A model generated the notes under the pieces. That model searched no databases. It saw only the letters and a program-made list of their open reading frames with translations, and was not told the DNA's origin. A program made the translations under genes and the position numbers. This document shows positions 1 to 6,205 of a stretch of DNA of 10,954 nucleotides, in pieces. The DNA is taken from the NCBI GenBank assembly GCA_027016675.1, contig JALUSH010000140.1:1-10954 (forward strand). Direction: 5' to 3'. The first letter of the stretch is position 1; each line of letters starts with the position of its first letter. This stretch comes from Thermodesulfovibrio sp. (GTDB lineage Bacteria > Nitrospirota > Thermodesulfovibrionia > Thermodesulfovibrionales > JdFR-85).

Positions 1-1
1 G

Positions 2-649
2 GTGATTGTAATGTACATGGCCATGTCCATGTTTGCCTTCTTGATTTATTTCTCAATTAAAGAAGAGACCTTCAGGGCCTTTCTTGAGCCCATGAGGTCA
101 GTGCTTGCCGACAGGAACAAGAAACTCCAGAGAATACTTATAGTATTTATTGCTATACCTGTCTTTGCTGGTTATATCACCTACGCAAAGGTTCGCCCCT
201 CCTACAAACCCCCTGTTACCGGAAGGATTGTACACCCGGAGCCTCCACAGGAGATAACTTTCAGGGGCAAGACCATAAACATCCTGGGATTGGAAAACCC
301 CTTACGCAAGGAGACCGACCGGCTGAAGAAACATATAGAGGAAGGCAAGAAAATATACTACCAGAACTGTTTCTTTTGCCACGGTGATGATCTTGATGGT
401 AGGGGGCTCTTTGAACAGGCATTCAACCCTCCACCTCTACCATTCAGAGGCACTGATACTATTGCACAGTTACCGGAATCCTTTGTGTTCTGGAGAATCG
501 CAAAGGGCTGGAAGGCGCTGCCACCTGGTTCCCACCCCTGGGACTCGGCAATGCCTCCCTTTGAAGACTATCTTACAGAGGATCAGATATGGCAGGTGAT
601 ACTCTTTATTTATGAAGCAACGGGCAATAAACCGAGAACTTGGGAATAG
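2..649 (+). CDS. Membrane-anchored monohaem cytochrome c, probably 5' partial
   Basis: Electron-transfer cytochrome c of a membrane respiratory complex, with its haem domain predicted on the periplasmic face. Counting from the GTG at position 2, two hydrophobic segments (about residues 2-19 and 44-62) are separated by a short charged loop, followed by a proline-rich linker and one class I cytochrome c domain. The haem site is CFFCH (C123, C126, H127) and the likely axial methionine is M184 in an AMPPF motif. The C-terminal helix is the usual last helix of the fold. Only one base lies before the GTG, so no ribosome site can be checked and the reading frame may continue to the left; I treat it as possibly truncated. 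Its stop lies next to the ribosome site of the following dihaem protein, which places both in one operon. The haem domain is certain; the partner enzyme is inferred from the next gene. Confidence 0.85.
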   Translation: MIVMYMAMSMFAFLIYFSIKEETFRAFLEPMRSVLADRNKKLQRILIVFIAIPVFAGYITYAKVRPSYKPPVTGRIVHPEPPQEITFRGKTINILGLENPLRKETDRLKKHIEEGKKIYYQNCFFCHGDDLDGRGLFEQAFNPPPLPFRGTDTIAQLPESFVFWRIAKGWKALPPGSHPWDSAMPPFEDYLTEDQIWQVILFIYEATGNKPRTWE

Positions 650-653
650 GAGG
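648..653 (+). promoter_or_regulatory. Ribosome binding site fixing the start of the dihaem gene
   Basis: AGGAGG lies seven bases before the ATG at 661 and overlaps the stop codon of the preceding cytochrome gene. It supports ATG 661 over the in-frame TTG at 640, which would put seven extra residues in front of a normal signal peptide. Confidence 0.8.
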
Positions 654-660
654 TTCTGAT

Positions 661-2082
661 ATGTGGACAGCTGTTATTTTATTACTCATTCTCACCCTGA
701 CACCGGCAAGGGGTTTTGGTCAGGAAGAAAAAGGAGAGAAAATATACAAACAATGGTGTGCTCAGTGTCATGGGTATGAGGGTGATGGTGAGGGATATAC
801 AAAGGACTATACCTTTCCCACACCAAGGGATTTCACCATGGGTACATATAAGTTCCGCAGCACTCCAACTGGTGAGCCACCAACCGATCAGGACATCATC
901 AGATCAATAAGAAATGGTAACCCTGGAACAACCATGCCACCATGGAAGAGGTTCAGTGACGAAGAAGTGAAGGCCCTGACAGAGTACATAAAGAACTTCG
1001 CCCCTGACGTCTTTGAATATGAACCCGAACCCATTAAAATACAGGCACCCCCCTTCTCGGAGGAAATGATAAAAAAGGGCAAGGAGATATTCAAAAAGGC
1101 CAAGTGCGTGGAATGCCATGGTCTGGAAGGCAGGGGTGACGGCAAGAAAGGCTGGGAGGAAAACTTCAAGGATGACTGGGGGCACAGGATATACCCCCGC
1201 AACTATACCTATCCATGGGAGATGAGAAACGGCTCTTCTGTGGAGGACATCTACAGGACCATAACAACAGGATTCAATGGTACACCCATGACCTCTTACC
1301 AGGACTCCCTGACAGATGAACAGAGATGGGCGCTTGCATACTTCATAAAATCCCTACAACTAAAAAGACACCTTGGGATATCCCTGATACTTAAAAGAGT
1401 CGACAATATCCCTGAAAAAACTGATGACCCCCTGTGGGATGCAGTTGAGTATCTTGACCTTCCCATGGGTGGACAGGTGATATTTGAACCCCGCGATTTC
1501 ACCCCTGTAATCAGCAACGTCAGGGTGAGAGGTGTTTACACTGACGACAGAGTTGCCATAATGCTTGAATGGGTTGACAAGAGACCAAACAGGGGTGATG
1601 ATGGTAATCCTCCTGATGCGATAAGAATACAGTTTCCAGAAAAGATACCAGAGGGTGTGGAAAAACCCTATTTCTTTATGGGAGATGACCGACACCCAGT
1701 GAATCTGTGGTGGTGGAAGGCTGATGGTACTGTAGCAGAATACACAGCCAGTGGATATGAAGATCTCCAGGCTCAGGAGACTCAGAATATAAAGGCCACG
1801 GCAAATTACAGTTATGGACTCTATCGTGTAATATTCACAAGAAGCCTTACCACTGATGATAAAAATGATATTGCCTTTGAGCCAGGCAGATTCATTCCCT
1901 TCTCTGTTTCTGCCTTTGATGGAAGAGAACAAGAGGCAGGTGTCAAGTGTGCCGTTTCTGCCTGGTACTACCTGATGCTTGAACCACCAACACCCGTGAA
2001 GGTCTATGTCATGCCACCTATTGTTGCGATCATGGTCTTTGGCTTAGGGCTTGTACTGCATAAAAGACTGAGCAGGCAATGA
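661..2082 (+). CDS. Dihaem cytochrome c fused to EB_dh-like haem b (gamma) subunit
   Basis: Probable electron-transfer subunit of a periplasmic molybdoenzyme, 473 residues. In order: a Sec signal peptide (about 1-20); cytochrome c domain 1 with CAQCH (C33, C36, H37) and likely axial M92 in TTMPPW; cytochrome c domain 2 with CVECH (C149, C152, H153) and likely axial M210; a beta-rich domain (about 245-440) resembling the ethylbenzene dehydrogenase/DMSO reductase haem b gamma subunit, including a PVNLWWWKAD segment (K353) typical of that family; and a C-terminal transmembrane helix (about 449-467) with a basic tail. The protein would therefore be exported and tethered, passing electrons between the enzyme and a membrane or soluble carrier. 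In many relatives the cytochrome c and haem b parts are separate proteins. Catalytic alpha and beta subunits are not in the window, so the substrate (nitrate, nitrite, another oxyanion or an organic compound) cannot be named. Confidence 0.85.
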   Translation: MWTAVILLLILTLTPARGFGQEEKGEKIYKQWCAQCHGYEGDGEGYTKDYTFPTPRDFTMGTYKFRSTPTGEPPTDQDIIRSIRNGNPGTTMPPWKRFSDEEVKALTEYIKNFAPDVFEYEPEPIKIQAPPFSEEMIKKGKEIFKKAKCVECHGLEGRGDGKKGWEENFKDDWGHRIYPRNYTYPWEMRNGSSVEDIYRTITTGFNGTPMTSYQDSLTDEQRWALAYFIKSLQLKRHLGISLILKRVDNIPEKTDDPLWDAVEYLDLPMGGQVIFEPRDFTPVISNVRVRGVYTDDRVAIMLEWVDKRPNRGDDGNPPDAIRIQFPEKIPEGVEKPYFFMGDDRHPVNLWWWKADGTVAEYTASGYEDLQAQETQNIKATANYSYGLYRVIFTRSLTTDDKNDIAFEPGRFIPFSVSAFDGREQEAGVKCAVSAWYYLMLEPPTPVKVYVMPPIVAIMVFGLGLVLHKRLSRQ

Positions 2083-2564
2083 TTAAAAAAAATACAACTC
2101 TGATAGTTCTGGCTTTGCTTCTGGTGGTCTCATGCGCTCAGAAGGAAGAATCGATAAAACCACCTCCTGTTGAGATCAAAAGGGGCGATAGTTGTAGATT
2201 ATGCGGAATGATTATACTGGACTATCCAGGCCCAAAGGCAGAGATACTCTACAGGGATGGAAGGGTTGACAAGTTCTGCTGTGTTCAGGAGATGATGAGC
2301 CTCTATCTCCAGCCTGACAGGCCCAGGGGAATAAGAGCCATCTATGTTACTGACATGGCTGGTCAGGACTGGAAAAGTCCTGGCAGATGGATTGATGCAG
2401 AAAAAGCCTTCTATGTCTATGATGCCAACATTTCCGGGGCAATGGGTAATGAACTTGTACCATTCTCGGACAGGACATCTGCAGAGAGATTCATTGAGAA
2501 GCACGGTGGCAGGATCGTCCGTTTCAATGAGATAACACTTGAGATGCTGGAGGCAAAGCCATGA
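2079..2564 (+). CDS. NosL-family copper-binding lipoprotein, copy 1
   Basis: Outer-face lipoprotein of the NosL family, 161 residues. NosL binds Cu(I) and delivers it to nitrous oxide reductase; other members are thought to handle copper for other targets. A signal peptide ends in a lipobox (LVVSC, lipidated C19). The mature part has the family motif CRLCGM (C39, C42, M44), then a second cysteine site FCC (C67, C68) followed by paired methionines (M72, M73), and the usual C-terminal AERFIEKHGG segment. The start ATG overlaps the stop of the dihaem gene (ATGA), with only a weak ribosome site, so translation is probably coupled. No nosZ is visible in the window. The family call is firm; the metal and its target are inferred. 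Confidence 0.88.
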   Translation: MIKKNTTLIVLALLLVVSCAQKEESIKPPPVEIKRGDSCRLCGMIILDYPGPKAEILYRDGRVDKFCCVQEMMSLYLQPDRPRGIRAIYVTDMAGQDWKSPGRWIDAEKAFYVYDANISGAMGNELVPFSDRTSAERFIEKHGGRIVRFNEITLEMLEAKP

Positions 2565-2842
2565 AAAGACTTCTTACTGTGGTGATAATTCTGAACATAC
2601 TGGTATTATTTCTCCTTGCCTTTGACTCAATCAGTGAAAAAGACTATTCCAGGGTGATAGAATTCCAGAAACTCTCATCAGGTTTTGGTCTTGGGGCATC
2701 TGTGAATCCAAGGTGGGGGTTTAACATCTTTGACCCCAGGATCGAACATGTGGAGGAAACAAGCCTCCACCCTGTGCCAGGTGGATATGTATACTCTCCT
2801 TCAAGGGGTATGAGCATAAGTGAATTCAGTGAGAATTTTTAG
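2561..2842 (+). CDS. Small membrane-anchored protein of unknown function
   Basis: I do not recognise this 93-residue protein. It has one N-terminal hydrophobic segment (about residues 4-21) after MKR, which could be an uncleaved anchor or a signal peptide, and a 70-residue tail predicted to lie in the periplasm. The tail has no cysteine but is rich in aromatic, proline and glycine residues, with motifs such as GFNIFDPR and HPVPGGYVYSPSRG that look conserved rather than random. It starts with an ATGA overlap on the first NosL gene and has a good GGAGG site at 2549-2553. Its end overlaps the second NosL gene by 23 bases. This tight packing, and a clean frame in the same codon style as its neighbours, support a real gene. 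A role beside the NosL proteins is inferred from position only. Confidence 0.75.
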   Translation: MKRLLTVVIILNILVLFLLAFDSISEKDYSRVIEFQKLSSGFGLGASVNPRWGFNIFDPRIEHVEETSLHPVPGGYVYSPSRGMSISEFSENF

Positions 2843-3317
2843 TATAGTTCTGGGATGCGTTATACTTGTTGGTTCCTGTGCGGGAAGACAGGACACCAGC
2901 CCCTTTGAACATCCCTTCAAGAATCCACCAGCCTTCACTTCTCATATCAGATGCGACAACTGCGGTATGGACAGAAACAGGTTTGCAAGGACAAGGTATG
3001 TTTTTGACACGGACAAGGGCAGATTTTACACCTGCTCCATTGCCTGCCTTGTGATACTGAGCATGAAAATGGATCTGAAGCCAGAGAATATAAAGGTAGC
3101 TGAATACCTCAATCCCTTTAACATGATAGAGGCTGATATGGCTGTCTATGTAATAGGCTCAAGGGCAAAGGGAACAATGACCAGGAGGAGCAAGATCACC
3201 TTTTCCTCAAAGAGTCAGGCTGAAAGGTTTATTGCTAAATACGGGGGCAGGATAGCTACCTTCAAGGAGGCACTCCAGGAGGCCAGTGAGGAGATAATTA
3301 AGGAGACAGAGCAATGA
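2820..3317 (+). CDS. NosL-family lipoprotein, copy 2 (divergent)
   Basis: Second NosL-type lipoprotein, 165 residues. The signal peptide ends in a lipobox (LVGSC, lipidated C20). The mature protein has CDNCGM (C45, C48, M50), a further cysteine pair CSIAC (C72, C76) and a C-terminal QAERFIAKYGGRI segment matching copy 1 in place and pattern. The rest is quite different, so this is an old duplication or separate recruitment. The start is a GTG directly after an in-frame TAA (2817-2819), so it cannot begin earlier; a second GTG at 2829 is the alternative and would still give a signal peptide. AAGGGG at 2803-2808 is a rather distant ribosome site, suggesting coupling to the overlapping small gene. 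It probably receives or hands on Cu(I) with copy 1 and the ABC transporter that follows. Confidence 0.85.
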   Translation: MNSVRIFSIVLGCVILVGSCAGRQDTSPFEHPFKNPPAFTSHIRCDNCGMDRNRFARTRYVFDTDKGRFYTCSIACLVILSMKMDLKPENIKVAEYLNPFNMIEADMAVYVIGSRAKGTMTRRSKITFSSKSQAERFIAKYGGRIATFKEALQEASEEIIKETEQ

Positions 3318-4483
3318 AAACAATGGGAATTCTTACAGTAGCTACAGCTAATCTCTTAAGACACAGGCTAAGAACATTTGTGGTGGTAATCTGTCTTGTA
3401 GTGATAATCACACCTTTTGTGTCTGCCCTTGCCCTGCTGGAAGGAATAAAAAAGGAAGCATTGATCTCTGTTCAGGAAGGTGCTGACCTCTATGTTACCA
3501 TGGACATGTACGGAAGAAACGGCATGATTCCCATGGAGGTGGCAGATGAGATAAAAAAGATCAATGGCGTGCTTAAGGCAGTACCCAGGGTGATCAGCAG
3601 GATCTATGTAGAAGGTCGACTCTGTGTTTTGCTTGGTATCCCCCTTGATGAGATAGAAGAGACTGTAAAGATCATAGATGGAAAACTACCAGACGATGGG
3701 GAAATCGTGGTTGGAAGGGCACTGGCAAGGGCACTGGGCCTTGAGGTGGGTAGCAATCTGAGCCTTGGAGTCAGAGTGACGGCCATTATAGACCACAGTC
3801 CTTTTATAATGAAAAGGGTCTACAGGGTTGCAGGCGTATTTGACTCAGACACATCCATATGGAGTTCTGACCTCATACTCATGGGTATTGATGATGCTAT
3901 CACCATATACGAGATGGAAGACTTTGTCTCGGATATCGCAGTATATGCAGACCCCACCAAGCTACAGGATGTGGCAGATGCAATACAACAGATGAATGCC
4001 TACTTCAGGATACAGTCCAAGTCCATTGCAAAACAGTATGTCAAGAGAGGATTTAACCGCAAGGGTGGTATCTTTGTCCTTCTCTACACCTTTGCCTTCA
4101 TCCTTGCAATACCCGTAATGCTGATTGTATCAGGCACTGGGCTAACAGAGAGAAAAAAAGAGATGGCTATACTGAAAGCCACAGGCTGGCAGACAGATGA
4201 GGTTTTGCAGATGGCATTCTTTGAGAATACCATCATAGCACTAATAAGTGCACCGGTTTCGGTTTTGATATCCTATATCTGGCTGAAACTCTTTAACGGC
4301 GCATTCATAGCCCAGATGTTTATTGCTGAGATAGATAGCATTGCACCATTCAGGATACCCGTACAGTTCACCTTCGGAACACTCTTGATGGCAATCTTTT
4401 TCTCTCTCATCTTTACTCTGGTGGGCAGCATATATTCCACATGGAGGACAGCAACCACCCCACCTGCTGAGGTGCTTAGATGA
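3314..4483 (+). CDS. FtsX/MacB-like ABC transporter permease
   Basis: Inner-membrane permease of the MacB/LolCE/FtsX superfamily, 389 residues. It has the family's four-helix layout: helix 1 at about 20-41, a large periplasmic domain (about 45-245), then helices near 255-280, 308-330 and 355-378. The ERKKEMAILKATGW segment after helix 2 and the PPAEVLR ending are family hallmarks. Such transporters act as mechanotransmitters, working on periplasmic proteins or lipoproteins rather than moving solutes through a channel. The next gene encodes the matching ATPase. The start ATG overlaps the NosL stop (ATGA) and has AAGGAG at 3300-3305. This is not NosY, which is an ABC-2-type permease. The substrate could be the NosL lipoproteins or their metal cargo, but this is inferred from context. 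Confidence 0.88.
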   Translation: MKTMGILTVATANLLRHRLRTFVVVICLVVIITPFVSALALLEGIKKEALISVQEGADLYVTMDMYGRNGMIPMEVADEIKKINGVLKAVPRVISRIYVEGRLCVLLGIPLDEIEETVKIIDGKLPDDGEIVVGRALARALGLEVGSNLSLGVRVTAIIDHSPFIMKRVYRVAGVFDSDTSIWSSDLILMGIDDAITIYEMEDFVSDIAVYADPTKLQDVADAIQQMNAYFRIQSKSIAKQYVKRGFNRKGGIFVLLYTFAFILAIPVMLIVSGTGLTERKKEMAILKATGWQTDEVLQMAFFENTIIALISAPVSVLISYIWLKLFNGAFIAQMFIAEIDSIAPFRIPVQFTFGTLLMAIFFSLIFTLVGSIYSTWRTATTPPAEVLR

Positions 4484-5154
4484 GCAAGATTATAATATGT
4501 GAAGACCTTTATAAGAGTTACCCACTGGGCAGGAGCAACGAAGTGGTGGCGCTTACAGGCATAAATCTTTCAATAGAAAAAGGGACTATTGCCCTCATAA
4601 CAGGCCCATCTGGCTCAGGAAAAACCACCCTTTTAAGTATTTTAGGCACTCTTGAAAGACCCACAAAGGGCCGCGTGATTATTAATGACAGGACAGTTAA
4701 TGAACTCTCAGATGCTGCTCTTGCAAGGCTCAGAAGGGACACAATGGGCTTTCTCTTCCAGGACTATAATCTTATACCACGCCTTCCAGCATGGGAGAAT
4801 GTTACATACCCTCTTATACCGCTGGGTGTCAATACATCAGAGAGGAAAAAAAGGGCGCTCCACTTACTCGAGATGCTGGGGCTCTACCACAGGCACACAC
4901 ATACCCCTGAACAACTCAGTGGTGGTGAACGCCAGCGTCTTTCACTTGCCAGGGCACTGGTGAACGATCCTGAAATACTCCTTCTTGACGAGCCCACATC
5001 AAACATTGATCACAAAACAGCGGAGAGGATCATGCAACTTCTCAGGGAACTCAGAGAGAAGGGAAAAAGCATTATTATTTCATCCCATGACGGACATCTC
5101 CTTTCCGAGGCAGATCAGACCTTCCAGCTATCAGGTGGCAGGCTGGTTGAATGA
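4480..5154 (+). CDS. LolD/MacB-type ABC transporter ATPase
   Basis: Cytoplasmic ATPase of 224 residues, the normal length for LolD/FtsE-type proteins. All motifs are intact: Walker A GPSGSGKT (42-49), Q-loop Q94 in FLFQDYNLIP, signature LSGGERQR (146-153), Walker B ILLLDEP (166-172) and switch histidine H203 in SSHD. The FQDYNLIPRLPAWENV region is typical of the MacB/LolD subfamily. The start overlaps the permease stop (ATGA), with GAGGTG at 4469-4474 as ribosome site, so the two are made together. It powers the preceding permease, probably as a homodimer working with two permease copies. No MacA-like adaptor or outer-membrane channel is visible, which argues against a tripartite exporter. 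Confidence 0.93.
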   Translation: MSKIIICEDLYKSYPLGRSNEVVALTGINLSIEKGTIALITGPSGSGKTTLLSILGTLERPTKGRVIINDRTVNELSDAALARLRRDTMGFLFQDYNLIPRLPAWENVTYPLIPLGVNTSERKKRALHLLEMLGLYHRHTHTPEQLSGGERQRLSLARALVNDPEILLLDEPTSNIDHKTAERIMQLLRELREKGKSIIISSHDGHLLSEADQTFQLSGGRLVE

Positions 5155-6146
5155 TTCTCAATGTCTATTCCATTGTCTATCTCTTCAGTACCATCCTTCT
5201 TGGTGGACTCTCCCTGGTTCTCACTGTAGTAAGTCTGAGAGCTTATCTTTCTGAAGGCAAGAAAGGAGACTTGCAGGAACAGTTCAATGAAAAAGGATAC
5301 CTGCTGCTGCATATCGCCCATGTGATACTGGTGGCAGAGGCCTTCACCCTGCCCCTCTTCTATATAACCCTGCAGTCCTTTGTACCCTATATTCAGGGAG
5401 CCATGTGCATATTCGGTGTAACCCAGGCCCAGGGAACACTGTCAGGTATTGTTCAGATCGTCAAGGTTTCACTCTTTTTCCTCGTTGGATGGTGGTTGCT
5501 CCTTGACAGGCTGGACAACAAAACCGAGCGTTCTCCTCTTGACAGGAGAAAAATGTTCTTTCTCTTTTTAATAAGCACCTTCATGATACTGGACAGTGTT
5601 CTGCAGATCTACTACATCCTGGGCTTTGATGTGGAGGTAGACGTAGCCTGCTGCACCACTGTATTTGATCTTGCAGAAAGAAAGACATCCATCATATCTT
5701 CATCTTTACTGGGAAAAAACTATCAATCATCGTTGCTTTTTCTCTACTATCTCACCAATCTTGTTTTGTTGATCCTGTTGTGGCTGAGTTACCTGAAGGC
5801 TTACAAGCAGGAAAAACCGCCTTTGCTACTCATGGCTACCTCTGTGTTTGCCATGCTTAATGCCTTTGTCACTGTATTAGCCTATTTCGAGGTTATCTCT
5901 CCCAGGGTAATGAATATCCCTGGGCATCACTGCATATATTGTATGTGGCAGTATTCACCCTTGAGCGCTCTCTTTACCTTTCTCTTTGTGATGGGCACGT
6001 TCATGCCCGGGTGGGCTCTTTTGCTCTATCTTACTGGAAGGCATGAGGAAACCCGCCAGCCACTGATCTCTTTTATAAGGAGACTAACCATTTCTGGCAT
6101 TGTATTTATAGGAACAGCCCTTGTTCTGCAGACTGTCTTGATGTAG
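5151..6146 (+). CDS. Eight-helix membrane protein with periplasmic cysteine sites
   Basis: I do not recognise this 331-residue protein as a named family. It has about eight transmembrane helices (near 5-28, 52-75, 99-118, 135-157, 193-213, 224-247, 270-293 and 311-329). Basic loops (30-48, 119-134, 214-223, 294-310) should face the cytoplasm, which puts the other loops in the periplasm. Those loops hold every cysteine in the protein: GAMCIF (C86), ACCTT (C167, C168) and GHHCIYC (H259, H260, C261, C264). Such a layout suits metal binding or thiol-disulfide exchange at the outer face. It overlaps the ATPase stop (ATGA) and ends the NosL/ABC module. A metal-relay partner for the NosL proteins, or a DsbB/VKOR-like disulfide protein, are both possible; neither can be proved from sequence alone. 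Confidence 0.75.
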   Translation: MILNVYSIVYLFSTILLGGLSLVLTVVSLRAYLSEGKKGDLQEQFNEKGYLLLHIAHVILVAEAFTLPLFYITLQSFVPYIQGAMCIFGVTQAQGTLSGIVQIVKVSLFFLVGWWLLLDRLDNKTERSPLDRRKMFFLFLISTFMILDSVLQIYYILGFDVEVDVACCTTVFDLAERKTSIISSSLLGKNYQSSLLFLYYLTNLVLLILLWLSYLKAYKQEKPPLLLMATSVFAMLNAFVTVLAYFEVISPRVMNIPGHHCIYCMWQYSPLSALFTFLFVMGTFMPGWALLLYLTGRHEETRQPLISFIRRLTISGIVFIGTALVLQTVLM

Positions 6147-6205
6147 ACTTTGTAATGTAACTAAAGTTACTGAATCCTTCCCTGTGTTTTTCTATAATTT
6201 AACAA
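6147..6205 (+). promoter_or_regulatory. Intergenic promoter region of the stress/radical SAM/kinase operon
   Basis: The only gap between genes inside the window. It contains a palindrome (6157-6170) and a consensus -10 box TATAAT (6193-6198). The best-spaced -35 hexamer, CTGAAT at 6170-6175, is poor, as expected for a promoter that needs an activator. A start seven bases past the -10 box would be at about 6205, immediately before the ATG at 6206, giving an essentially leaderless mRNA. No Shine-Dalgarno sequence precedes that ATG, which fits. No terminator is seen for the upstream operon, so readthrough remains possible. Confidence 0.6.
6157..6170. promoter_or_regulatory. Palindromic operator GTAAC-N4-GTTAC, CRP/FNR (HcpR-like) type
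   Basis: GTAAC TAAA GTTAC is a perfect inverted repeat, extended to six paired bases by T6162/A6165. Its centre (6163.5) lies 41.5 bases before the start predicted from TATAAT at 6193-6198, the classical class II activator position. From memory, this half-site spacing resembles motifs reported for HcpR, a CRP/FNR-family regulator of nitrosative stress genes in anaerobes. The regulator itself is not in the window. Confidence 0.55.

Noticed and set aside
11..36. Alternating methionines (MYMAMSM) as a copper-binding motif in the first cytochrome
   Set aside because: They lie at the start of a predicted membrane helix at the window edge, where methionine is common, and no further metal residues accompany them.
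640..660. In-frame TTG as an earlier start for the dihaem protein
   Set aside because: AGGAGG at 648-653 is ideally spaced for ATG 661, and the signal peptide begins normally there; the TTG start would also overlap the ribosome site.
888..1932. Minus-strand open frames of 100-190 codons opposite the dihaem gene
   Set aside because: They lie wholly opposite a well-supported gene, have no ribosome sites or recognisable domains and show composition expected of antisense shadows.
3314..5154. A MacAB-type drug or peptide exporter
   Set aside because: Permease and ATPase are separate, and no MacA adaptor or TolC-like gene lies nearby; the lipoprotein neighbours suggest another role.
2079..6146. 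A standard nos (nitrous oxide reduction) cluster
   Set aside because: Only NosL is shared. There is no nosZ, nosD or nosR, and the permease is FtsX/MacB-like rather than NosY-like; a nos link outside the window cannot be excluded.
6157..6200. Palindrome followed by a T-rich stretch as a rho-independent terminator
   Set aside because: The stem is short and AT-rich with only a two-base loop, and the T-run is about 15 bases away rather than directly after it; operator geometry fits much better.
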